DNA from: Simiduia agarivorans SA1 = DSM 21679
GTDB taxonomy: Bacteria > Pseudomonadota > Gammaproteobacteria > Pseudomonadales > Cellvibrionaceae
Assembly (NCBI RefSeq): GCF_000305785.2
Contig: NC_018868.3
Coordinates: 930,001-994,000 of the forward strand
Direction: 5' to 3'
DNA length: 64,000 bases
Each line of letters begins with the position of its first letter. Position 1 is the stretch's first letter. Below, piece by piece: positions 17,579 through 27,300 of the stretch. The notes beneath the pieces were generated by a model that was not told the origin of the DNA, ran no database searches, and worked only from the letters and a program-made list of their open reading frames with translations. The position numbers and the translations under genes are program-made.

Positions 17579-20236
17579 TCAGAAGCGAACATTCAAGCCT
17601 AGCTTGTATGAAGCCTCACCCATGAAGGACCAGGCTGGATAACCCTCCTTCAATGGATCCTTCACCGTCGTGTTTGCGGCCGCAGCACCATACTGGACAT
17701 CATCAGCCTCCAGAATGTTGTTGGCCTCGAAAGTGAGGTTGATCATATCAGTCACATTCCAGCCAAAGCTCAGGTCCAGTGTACCAAAGTCATCGTGCAT
17801 ACGGTTACCGTACCAACCGGTTTCACGAACCATGTACTCAGAACGGTAATTATAGGCAGCACGCGCTGAGAACTGATCGTTTTCCCAGTAACCCACGATA
17901 TTGGCTACATGCTGGGAAGAAAGGGTGAATACACCGATATTATCCTGGAAGCTTTCAGCTGGCGCGTTGCCATTGGCGTAGGTGTAATTCACCGACGTAC
18001 CAAATCCATTATCGAATGCATGATTTACCTGGAATTCGAAACCATCAATTTTACCGCCACCGGCATTGATATACTGGTTAACAGTCCAGCTATCCAGACC
18101 ACTGTCGGGACTGATGACGCCGATTTGTTGGTCCACTTCAGTAACAGTACTGATGAAGTTTTCGATGTCTTTCTTGAAGTAGGCTACAGAGATCACATTA
18201 CCGTCACCGTAGTAGTACTCAACGCCAAGATCCGCTTGACTGGATTTCTGTGGCAGCAGACCTGGATCACCAAATGTTACTGTTTCATTTCCGGCTACAG
18301 TATCCTGAAAACCGGCCATCTGACCGCGGAACATGTTTTCATAGTTAGCCCGCGTGATCGCCTGACCCGCTGAGAATCGCAACAACAAATCTTCAGTCAG
18401 ATCAAACACTACGTTTACGCTTGGCAACACATCGCTATAGCTTGATTTGTCGGTAACCAGCGCGGTTCCCCAACCGTTGTTCTGCGCAACGTCTCCGGGT
18501 GCCAGTGGAGTGCCATCCAAATCATAGCCGGTCGCGGACGCATCGGTCTGCACATAGCGCAGGCCAAAGTTACCGCGGAAGCCTTCGCCTTCAAAGTTGG
18601 CCATGACATATGCCGAAAGATTGTCTTCTTTCAACAAACCGAAGCCTGGACGCTCTTCAACAAATGAATCAATGTTGTCCAACGTATTGGCCATCATCGC
18701 GCCGATATTCGGACGTGGGTTGGTCCAACCGTTGGGGCCGGTTTTGATAGTGCCACTGTAAAGACTCTCGGTCGGTACCGAAACTATATCAGCTGCATCT
18801 ACAAACACTGACCGCAGGGTTTGCTTCTTAAACTCATGCTGGGTAGAGCGAACACCGGTTTTGATCGAGGAAATAGCGCCAAAATCAACATCGAAGGTAA
18901 AATCCAGTTGCGCAAAGGTCTCTTCGTCTGAGTTCGGACCTTTGGTTGTCGCCCATGAACCAGCAGGCGCGACAGTTGGACCAAGATCGGCAACACTGAC
19001 GGATTGATCAGATGAAGGATTGATATCGATCACTTTTCCTGTTGCATCGATAGTACCGGTCCACTGAGGAATACTTGAACCAGCGGTCCACCAGCCATAA
19101 GAATAGTTGGTTGTTAAACTGGTGCCACCCTCAGCCTTGGTACTGCCAATAACCGCTTCGGCTTTGAAACCGTCCAGCTCGTAAGTACCGTCCAGGCTAT
19201 ACGTATCTGACGTCATTTTGCCGGAACGGGCCCAGGTCTGGATAAATGCATCAGTAGCATTGGCTGCGGTGGTTTCACTCTTCAGGCAAACACCGTTAGG
19301 GTTAAATCCTGAGGTCACATTATCATTGCGCAATGTGCAGTTTGCATCGGGGAAAATGTAGTGACTGGTATTGGAGTTATCGCCAACAAGTTCCATGCTC
19401 AGAATGTGAGCACCAAACTCCAGATTCTCGGTAGGACGCACCTGCGCATTGATGTCGAAAGCTGTGCGCTCGCGCTCCTGAACAAACGTGGTTGGCGCCA
19501 CGTCAGACGACCAACGGGTATCGGCTTCAACACCACGGCGTACGTAGTCGCCCTCGGCACGTGCAGCCGCGACCAGAATCCCGAATGTTTCCGAGTCATC
19601 TTTCCAGCTGTACAGACCCGAGACTTCTGGCGCGAAATCATCACTGACAGTTCCCATACCACCTTTGAGGCTCAAAAACGCTTTGTTCGCCTCCAGTTCA
19701 AATGGGCGACGGGTTTTCACAATAACGGTTCCGCCAATGCCGCCCTCGGCCAGGTCCGCCTGAGTGGATTTGTACACATCCATACCGCCAATCAGTTCGG
19801 ACGGCAGCAGTGAATAGTTGAACGAACGATCCTGTGCTTGCTGGTCAAACCAACCGGTAGAGGCCACTGATTGACCATTCAGGGTTGTGTAAGTCATTTG
19901 TGGATCAGATCCGCGGATGGATACAGAGGCACCCTGGCCAAATGCACGACCAACACTCACACCGGGGATACGACCCAGCGCCTGCCCCACATCGGAGTCC
20001 GGAAGCTTGCCGATATCTTCGGCGGTAACAGCGTCCACTACCGCATTGGCGTCGCGCTTGATGTCTGCAGCAGCTTTCAATGAGCCACGAATTCCCAGCA
20101 CCTGAATTTCTTCAATTTCGCTGGCCGCATCCTGCGCAAACGCAGGTACCGCCACCATGGACAAAGCACCCAGAGACCCAACGGTTACCAGAGCGCGATT
20201 CACCTTTTTGATTGCATCGCTTAGTTTTGTAGACAT
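17579..20236 (-). CDS. TonB-dependent receptor, probable chitooligosaccharide/GlcNAc importer
   Basis: The 885-residue outer-membrane receptor has an N-terminal signal peptide (cut near VAVPAFAQD). A plug domain follows, with the start typical of the carbohydrate subfamily (EEIQVLGIRGSLKAAADIKR, AVTAEDIGKLPDSDVGQALGRIPGV, VSIRGSDPQMTYTTLNGQ). It ends in a 22-strand-type barrel finishing with an aromatic C-terminus (YKLGLNVRF). Substrate assignment rests on context: two operators identical to those of the GlcNAc operon lie in its promoter. The start has a good AAGGGGAC site. It would supply oligosaccharides to the periplasmic GH20 enzyme. Confidence 0.9.
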   Translation of the reverse strand: MSTKLSDAIKKVNRALVTVGSLGALSMVAVPAFAQDAASEIEEIQVLGIRGSLKAAADIKRDANAVVDAVTAEDIGKLPDSDVGQALGRIPGVSVGRAFGQGASVSIRGSDPQMTYTTLNGQSVASTGWFDQQAQDRSFNYSLLPSELIGGMDVYKSTQADLAEGGIGGTVIVKTRRPFELEANKAFLSLKGGMGTVSDDFAPEVSGLYSWKDDSETFGILVAAARAEGDYVRRGVEADTRWSSDVAPTTFVQERERTAFDINAQVRPTENLEFGAHILSMELVGDNSNTSHYIFPDANCTLRNDNVTSGFNPNGVCLKSETTAANATDAFIQTWARSGKMTSDTYSLDGTYELDGFKAEAVIGSTKAEGGTSLTTNYSYGWWTAGSSIPQWTGTIDATGKVIDINPSSDQSVSVADLGPTVAPAGSWATTKGPNSDEETFAQLDFTFDVDFGAISSIKTGVRSTQHEFKKQTLRSVFVDAADIVSVPTESLYSGTIKTGPNGWTNPRPNIGAMMANTLDNIDSFVEERPGFGLLKEDNLSAYVMANFEGEGFRGNFGLRYVQTDASATGYDLDGTPLAPGDVAQNNGWGTALVTDKSSYSDVLPSVNVVFDLTEDLLLRFSAGQAITRANYENMFRGQMAGFQDTVAGNETVTFGDPGLLPQKSSQADLGVEYYYGDGNVISVAYFKKDIENFISTVTEVDQQIGVISPDSGLDSWTVNQYINAGGGKIDGFEFQVNHAFDNGFGTSVNYTYANGNAPAESFQDNIGVFTLSSQHVANIVGYWENDQFSARAAYNYRSEYMVRETGWYGNRMHDDFGTLDLSFGWNVTDMINLTFEANNILEADDVQYGAAAANTTVKDPLKEGYPAWSFMGEASYKLGLNVRF

Positions 20237-20320
20237 GTCTGTCCCCTTCTTGTTCTAACACTTGTTTTTTATATGACCTAGAACCACAAACAACCGCCCA
20301 GAGCCTCTTTGAGCCATTCA

Positions 20321-20332
20321 GACAACGTTGTC
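20321..20332. promoter_or_regulatory. NagR-type operator copy 4
   Basis: This perfect GACAACGTTGTC palindrome lies downstream of the receptor promoter -10 region, 85 bases before the receptor start codon. Confidence 0.8.
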
Positions 20333-20356
20333 GGTAGGCTGACATTATGACGATTG

Positions 20357-20368
20357 GACAACGTTGTC
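20357..20368. promoter_or_regulatory. NagR-type operator copy 5 overlapping receptor promoter -35
   Basis: This perfect GACAACGTTGTC palindrome overlaps a minus-strand TTGACA at 20365-20370. A -10 candidate follows at 15 (CATAAT) or 17 bases (TAATGT). The layout copies the GlcNAc operon promoter: one operator on the -35 and one after the -10, centres 36 bp apart. Confidence 0.8.
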
Positions 20369-20408
20369 AACTATTTTTGAGCCTAATCTTGGTGTCAGAT
20401 TGCGCATT

Positions 20409-21266
20409 TCAGGGATTAATCAGTGTCCAGGCGGCCACGGCGGGGTTAAAAAAGCCGCATTGTGTGTAAGCCCGCTCAATTTCGCCTTGCTCTCTCAAGA
20501 TCTTAAGCCCTTTTTGCAAGGCTGAGAACGTTGCGTCTGCAGAGGGGTAATTTTTGGCAACCGCGATAACCCGCTCGGCGGGAAATGCCACCTTGATGCC
20601 CGGGACCGGGACCAGGTAGCGACCGTCCTCCGCTACAATTCTCAGATCATTGCCTTGAGGAAACGGTGCGAGAACGATGTCGGCCCGACCGGCCAACACC
20701 ATGCGGACCATGGACTCCCAGCTGCTCGCATACTGTATCCGGCTGAAGCCCATCTGTTCCAACAGGCTCCAATCCATCTTCCAGTTTCTGCTGGTTACCG
20801 GGGTGTATTGAGTGAGGGCTGAAAGGTCCTGCGGTTGAGAGAGGATGGGATGCCCCGCCCGGGTGTACACACCAACCACAAACTCCCCACGACGTATCAG
20901 GGGGCTGCTGACCCAAAGGTGTTCAACCATGTCGCGGGCGTCGAAGTCCCAGACACTGGTGCCGCTAAGCGCAACCTTACCTTCTGCCAACTGCTGCAAG
21001 ATTCGCAGGTAACCATCCATCGGACGCAAATCAGCCTCAGCGACACCGCCCTCTCGAAGCGCCCGTTGCACCAGAATAACCTCGACGACGTCCCGGCGGC
21101 TGCCCGGAAAATCATAACGGACAGGCTCAGGCTGTACGCCAAAGCTGGATTGATAGTCTTCGAGAACATCCGTTGGCACCGCTAAAGTTACGTCTGCTGA
21201 TGCAGAGATAACGTAAGAAGAACCCAAAAGCAGGAGTAAGAGCGCTGGTATGATTCGATTAACCAT
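20409..21266 (-). CDS. Periplasmic solute-binding protein, family 3-like
   Basis: The 285-residue exported protein has a signal peptide (MVNRIIPALLLLLLGSSYVISASA) and the two-lobe pattern of extracellular solute-binding proteins of the amino-acid/polar family. No ABC permease or ATPase gene is adjacent, so it may act in sensing or signalling rather than transport; the ligand is unknown. I choose the ATG at 21266, because the signal peptide starts there and GGGGGAG precedes it. That ribosome-binding site is locked in a long inverted repeat (21267-21320). An ATG at 21290 would add 8 residues and lies in the hairpin loop. It follows the giant exoprotein gene by 63 bases on the same strand and may be co-transcribed with it. 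Confidence 0.75.
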   Translation of the reverse strand: MVNRIIPALLLLLLGSSYVISASADVTLAVPTDVLEDYQSSFGVQPEPVRYDFPGSRRDVVEVILVQRALREGGVAEADLRPMDGYLRILQQLAEGKVALSGTSVWDFDARDMVEHLWVSSPLIRRGEFVVGVYTRAGHPILSQPQDLSALTQYTPVTSRNWKMDWSLLEQMGFSRIQYASSWESMVRMVLAGRADIVLAPFPQGNDLRIVAEDGRYLVPVPGIKVAFPAERVIAVAKNYPSADATFSALQKGLKILREQGEIERAYTQCGFFNPAVAAWTLINP

Positions 21267-21320
21267 GGCTCCCCCTTGTTTGCTACCCATTGGATAAGAC
21301 TAGCAAAGGACGGGGGAGCC
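21267..21320 (-). promoter_or_regulatory. Hairpin covering the ribosome-binding site of the solute-binding protein gene
   Basis: GGCTCCCCC (21267-21275) pairs perfectly with GGGGGAGCC (21312-21320), and inside it TTTGCTA (21279-21285) pairs with TAGCAAA (21301-21307), leaving a 15-base loop. In the minus-strand transcript the GGGGGAG ribosome-binding site forms the 3' arm, directly before the ATG. This could be a translational switch. There is no T-run, so a simple terminator is less likely. Confidence 0.65.
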
Positions 21321-21329
21321 AATGGAACA

Positions 21330-24300
21330 CTAAACGCCTATTTCATCGGAAATCTGAACCCACTGCAGCGGCCGCATATTGACTGCGGCCATGCCTGTTT
21401 CATCCTGATCGGGTTTTCCTGGCTGGGGACGGCCAAGGGTAATAAAGGCCTTGCCTTTAATAACTATTACCTTGATAACGTCGCCGATATAAATCTTGTC
21501 AGGGTTCTTGATGCCCGGGTTCTGCTGCCACAGCTCTTTCCACCGGAATGGGTCCTTCAGAAACTTGTTGGCGATATCCCACAAAGTGTCTCCCTCAATG
21601 ACCTGGTAACTCTGCTCATAACCATCTTTTAACTCAGGTACAGCTGCCTCCTCGGGAATCAATAACAAGGTTTCTGCCGGCTGGCGCTCATCCGACTCCT
21701 CTTCTTCCTCAGTTTCCCCTGCTGCTGTCGCGTCTGCGGGTAACAGCACACCGGCCACCAACCTGAACTCCCCGCCGGCGACAGAGTCAACGCTGGCGCT
21801 GTAGGGACTGACCGCTTCAAAAATAGCCGGATCCACCTGCGAGAAATCTTCGACTGCAGTTTGTACCGCACTTTTCACCCCTTGAGCTGCCTGGGTACCG
21901 TACACGGATTCAGTGCGGTTACCGGCAAACGCTGTGCTCGCAGGAATTGAGCCGATATACAAAGGCTCGACGTAGGTCAGCGCATTAAACGATAACGCGC
22001 CCGACGCATTGATGGCCGCCGGATTCAACTCATCGCCAATTTCGAGGAAAGGTTGAGCACCGGTACCCACGGTCACGTTGGTCCCGGTCAGATTGGTACC
22101 ACCAGCGGCAAAGAACAGCGAATTTCCGTTCGCCGACGTCAATATCACGTTGCCGTTTCCGGCATTGATAGCATCAACTGTCGTGTCAGTCTGGGTGACC
22201 ACCGAGATATCCTCGTTAGCACTACTGGTATCAATACCTAACAGGCTACCGCTGAACACCAAATCTACCGGCCCGGTCGCTTGCAAGGACAGCTCGGCAA
22301 AGGCCACATTGCCGGAAGCAGATCCCAGAGAAATCATGGCATTTTCTGCATTTGCAAAGTTCAATGTCATGCCGTTCGCTGTCACACCACTACCGGCAAA
22401 GGCGCCGGCGGCCGTAGAGGACAACACTAAACTGCTGCCTTCGTCCGTCAACAACTCGAAACCCGCAAACTCATAACCGCCAAGCTGACTGATACCGTCA
22501 CTTAATTGCCAGTTCAGTCCACCAGCCGAAATCAGCTCGTCCTGCCCGGCAGAGCCTTCCAGTGAAAGCGGAGCGAAGCTGTTGTTCACCACCCGAACGG
22601 CATCGTCACCTGCACCCAGATTAAGATTCGCGAGTCCTCCGGCTTCCAGCAACACTGTGTCATCTCCGGCGCCCGTCACCAAACTGGCAATACTGCCCCC
22701 TGCAAAAACAACCTGATCCCGGCCGCCGCCCAATGTCATGGACTCGACTCCGCTGAACACCAAGGTGTTCGTGCCATTGGTTACACTGGAACTAGTACCT
22801 GTCAATGACCAGTCCAGATCGCTATCGGGCCCCACTAGAGAATCTTGCCCGGAGCCACCGAGAAATGCCTGTACGCCGCTGTAGGTAATACTGCCGTAAA
22901 CCAATTGGTTAAGACTCTCGAGCCTGACCTGTGAATTCACATCCGCGCCATACAATGTCCCCGTGCCGGCGACCTGTTCAATACCGGTGAAAAGCACTGA
23001 AACACTGTCCAGCTCTACGCGCGCACTGTTGTCAGCTAACACACCATTCGACGTTACCGCACGCCAAAGACCATTAGCTGACGTTACGCTATCCACACCA
23101 TTGCCTGCCGCCACTGTTTCTACGCGGGCAAACGCAATGCCTGCGGTTTCAATTTGTCCGGCATCAGTGACGATAAAATTATTGCCTGAGGCACTACCTT
23201 GAATGCTGTTGTCACCTGCAGCGCCATCAACATGACTGACACCAGAAAACGCGACATCCATAACGCTCACTGCGTTATTCTGGTTACCGAGAAGAAAAAC
23301 ATTTGACTGGCTATTGCCTACGAGTGTCAGCGACGCGCCGGTGATACTTCTGACGCCGCTTACCAACAGATCACTGACGGAATACTCACCGCCAGTTTCC
23401 GACAAGCGAATCTGATCAGCCTGCGTCAGGCTCAGAACATCATTACTCTGAGCATTGAACACTGCTACTTGCCCGAATGACGTGCCGCCGACTACCAATG
23501 TCTGGCTGCCGCTGTCAAAAGTAAACGTCTCACTTACACTGGCATTCGCCAGTACTGTGGCATCCTGAGCAGAATATCCGGCGAGACCAGAAAAACGTAT
23601 GCCCGATGCATCGACACCATCGCTCTGGATCTGCCACTGCTGCTGGAAATCCCCTTTTACGGTCACGTCATCGGCGCCAGTGGTCACGGCAACCAAATCA
23701 GAGAAATCGAGCGCATTGATTGATACCCGGCCGCCGCTCAACACCAGGGAAGTTCCGTTTTCTTCAATCAGCAGCGATTCGGCGCCTCTGAAGGTTGCTA
23801 TGCCAGAGACGGTCAGGCCTGAAGTTGTAACGACATCTGCGCCTTGGTAAGCCCAACTGCGCGAGTCGGTTGCCTGTATTGTCTGGGCGCTCGCAAGCCC
23901 CTGCAAATGCATAACGCCACTGTATTGAATTCCGCTATGACTTATTACACCTGCTCCGGACAGGGAAAGCAGTGCGCCCTCTTCGGTTACCGACAGTGCG
24001 TCGGCATTAACGCGCTCCAGACCACCGATCAGCATCTCACCCGCGCGTACCTGTTGATTACCCTGTGCGGTTATCGTGGTAATGCCATCCAGCGAGTCGA
24101 GGTTGCCTCCAAATGCGGCTTGGGAAACACCATCAATCAATACCCCGTCGGTAAGCAGACTATTGGCACCAACATACTGAATTTGATTGCCCGCAAGGGA
24201 ACCGAGAACAGACGACGCTCCGGCCGTTTCCAACCCGGTAAACTCGATGCCGGCTACCTGTACTTTTTGCGTATCACCGGTCAATTGCAGATCAAAATTA

Positions 24301-27300
24301 CCCGCGTTGACTCGATCTTCACCACCACCCAAATCGATCGAGCTAAATCCGGATGTCTGGCTGGTAGTAATGGTCATGGCGTTGGCAGAAATGGAATGAC
24401 TGCTTTGCACAACAAGCTCATCCGCCAACCCGGAAGCAGCGAAAACGGATTCAGACAGGGTTACAGCCTCAACACCATTGAAACTGATTCCCTGAGTACT
24501 GAAACCTGATGGAGTACCATCCAGCGACAATGTAGTAGTGGATACTTGATCAGACACACCATTGGCGGACCACTGGTTCACACCGGTAAAGTGCATGTCG
24601 AACACATCAACAGTGCCAACAGCCGTTACTTGATAGTGACCACTAGTCTGGCTCTCCACTGTTGCCACGTGAACGTTGGTTGCGCCGGTCACTGAAAAAT
24701 TTTCATGACTAAGTGCACCAGCCTGACCATTTACGCTGGCACTGCCGCCCAGCAGAGATAACAGATTTGCATTACCATTCAATGCGAGCACGATACTGTT
24801 CGCGCTGGAATCAATTAGCGTGGTTCCAATCGATACCTGACCTTGCTGATCGACTGTGAGCAATGCAACCGCCTGGTCCACATCAAAGGCGTTTACATTC
24901 CCCGCAATTTGCGCGAGACCTGATAATGCAATGCCAGCGCCTGCAGATGCAGTAAAATTATCCGAATCGTGAACGGTGAGTTGAGTCGGACCTGAAAATT
25001 CAACACGATCATCCTGCCCAGTGCCGACAATTGAAGCCAACCCACTGAAATGTACTGCGTTGATACTGACACTTCCGTCCGCAGACACAGATACATTATT
25101 GGCCGCACTGGTATCCAGTAGAAGATTGCCGGAACTTGCTGTTTCGATGTTTGAGATTCTGATGCCGCTGGCATAAACCTCGGAACCGTCCAGTTGGAAT
25201 TCGGTTGAGGTATCGGCGTTAAAATGATCCGTTGCACCTGCACCATCCACAATCCATGTTGACATATCGCCAGCGAGCTGGACCGTCATGCCATTGGCAG
25301 AAAGGCTATTAGCAGACAACGCAAATGTATCTGAACCGGCGCTCCCCTGAAGCCGATTGGTAAGACCGATAATGAGTTCCACGTTTTCGAACAACAAACC
25401 ATTATTGATGGCACTGTTCTCACCTGCGAGCAGCCAGTCCTGACCTGCAATGCCTGTCACGCTATCGTAACCGTCACCACCGTCAAAGCCGGAATAACCG
25501 TCAAAATCGATACCGTTCACTCTTATGGTGTCATGATCCATGACAAAAAGTACGTCATCTTCTCCACTGCCAACAACGGCAGCATTCTCTATTACCTCAA
25601 CATTGGAAATCAGCATGCCATCGGTAAATACTGTACCCGACTGACTCTGCAACTCGACATCTTTACCTGCACGGGCGATTAAAGTATCAACTCCGTCGGC
25701 CATGTTAACGGAGGTCAAACCGCCGTTTTCAGCAGTCACTGTCATCCCTGCTACGATTACAGAGCCTGCTGCTGCAATTTCCATCACATCAGCATTTTGG
25801 GTTAATACAAGGCTTTTGCTGACGCCTGATAACGACTCGACCGCGTTGAAGGTGATGCCATTGCCGATCGCGGACTGGTTGCCTACAACCTCCCAGCTAC
25901 CAAGTCCGAATACCTCATCGTTGCCATCACCGGCATTCACATCGGTAATACCGTCAAACAAAACACCATTGGCCTGAAGATAATTTTCCGATGGAATACT
26001 GAAAGTATCACCACCAGAGGAGCCGGTAAGCACTACGCTGGCAGAACTGACTGCATCCAGTCCGGTAAAGCTGATGCCGTTACTGAACGCCGCCTGATCG
26101 ACTCCGGTTAAGGTCCAGCTGCCACCATTGGCCGCCAATGTGACCGCTGCATCCGCAGTCACCGCACCGATACCGGTAAACACCAGCTCACTCGTGGTGA
26201 AGTTACCGTCCACACCACCAAGGATCGCGGTCAAGTCTGACACCGCACGTACATCCCCATTGGTGACCGTGTGCAGATCAAGGAAGTTAACGCCATCGCG
26301 TGCAACTTCGCCGCCGTTTACTGCCACCTCTGCCCCGGCGGCATTGAGTTGATCGTCGCCGCCTGACGCCGCCACGGTGGCTATACCGTTAAAGGTCATG
26401 CCATTCACTGACACACTGTTGGTGCCGGCCACTTGATAATTGTCTTGCGATGCGGAACCGGTCAGCGTGTGTGTACCCGCGGCGTAGTTTGCCGTTTCAA
26501 TGCCGACAAACTCCACAGCACCCAGGCGGGCGCCAACACTGTCACCATCACCGGTGCCCAGGGTCCAGCTTGCAGCATCCATTACCAGCACCGTATCGTT
26601 CGGACCGGCACCGGCGTTGACGCGGGTGACGGCCATAAAATCGATACCGGTGGTGGTATCTGTCAGGGTGGTCCCTGCCATCTGGAAACTGTCACTGCCC
26701 GAGGTGCCGTTGACAATACCGTTGCCGGTAGCCTCTTCGATGTTCAGGAACGAGAGACCGTTGCTGCGGGCACCGCCCGTAATCAATGTCCATTCGGCAC
26801 CGGTGCTGGTAACCGTATCATCGCCCCCGGCGGTGTTTACCTGGCTCAGGTTGGTGAACTCGAGCGCGCCGCCCGCCAAGGTCAGGCGCGTACCATCCCA
26901 GGTCAATTGCTCGGCTACATCGGAGCCCAACACACTGCCATTGCTGTACTGCACAATACCGCTGACAGCGGGGCCCCCGGTCAGGCTGACATTCTGCCCG
27001 TTGTCGAGCACAATTTCGGCACCGGACACATCCAGCACGCTGGCGGCGTTGCCGGTCAGGCTGGTAAGGGCCGAGTCGCTGTCAAAGCGGATAGCGCTCC
27101 CGGCAATATCAACCCGGTTCTGGGTGCCGTTATAGGTCAGGTCTGCCGTGGTACTGCTGAGATCCAGGGCAGTAAAATTGCCACCGGCGGTTTCCAAACC
27201 AGTGAAGGTAATGTTGCGCGTCTCCGCTTGCTGCGCTGATGCGTCGACCAGTGTCCAAACGGCGCTGCTGTTGGCCGCGTCGGCCGTGCCAACAGCGTTG

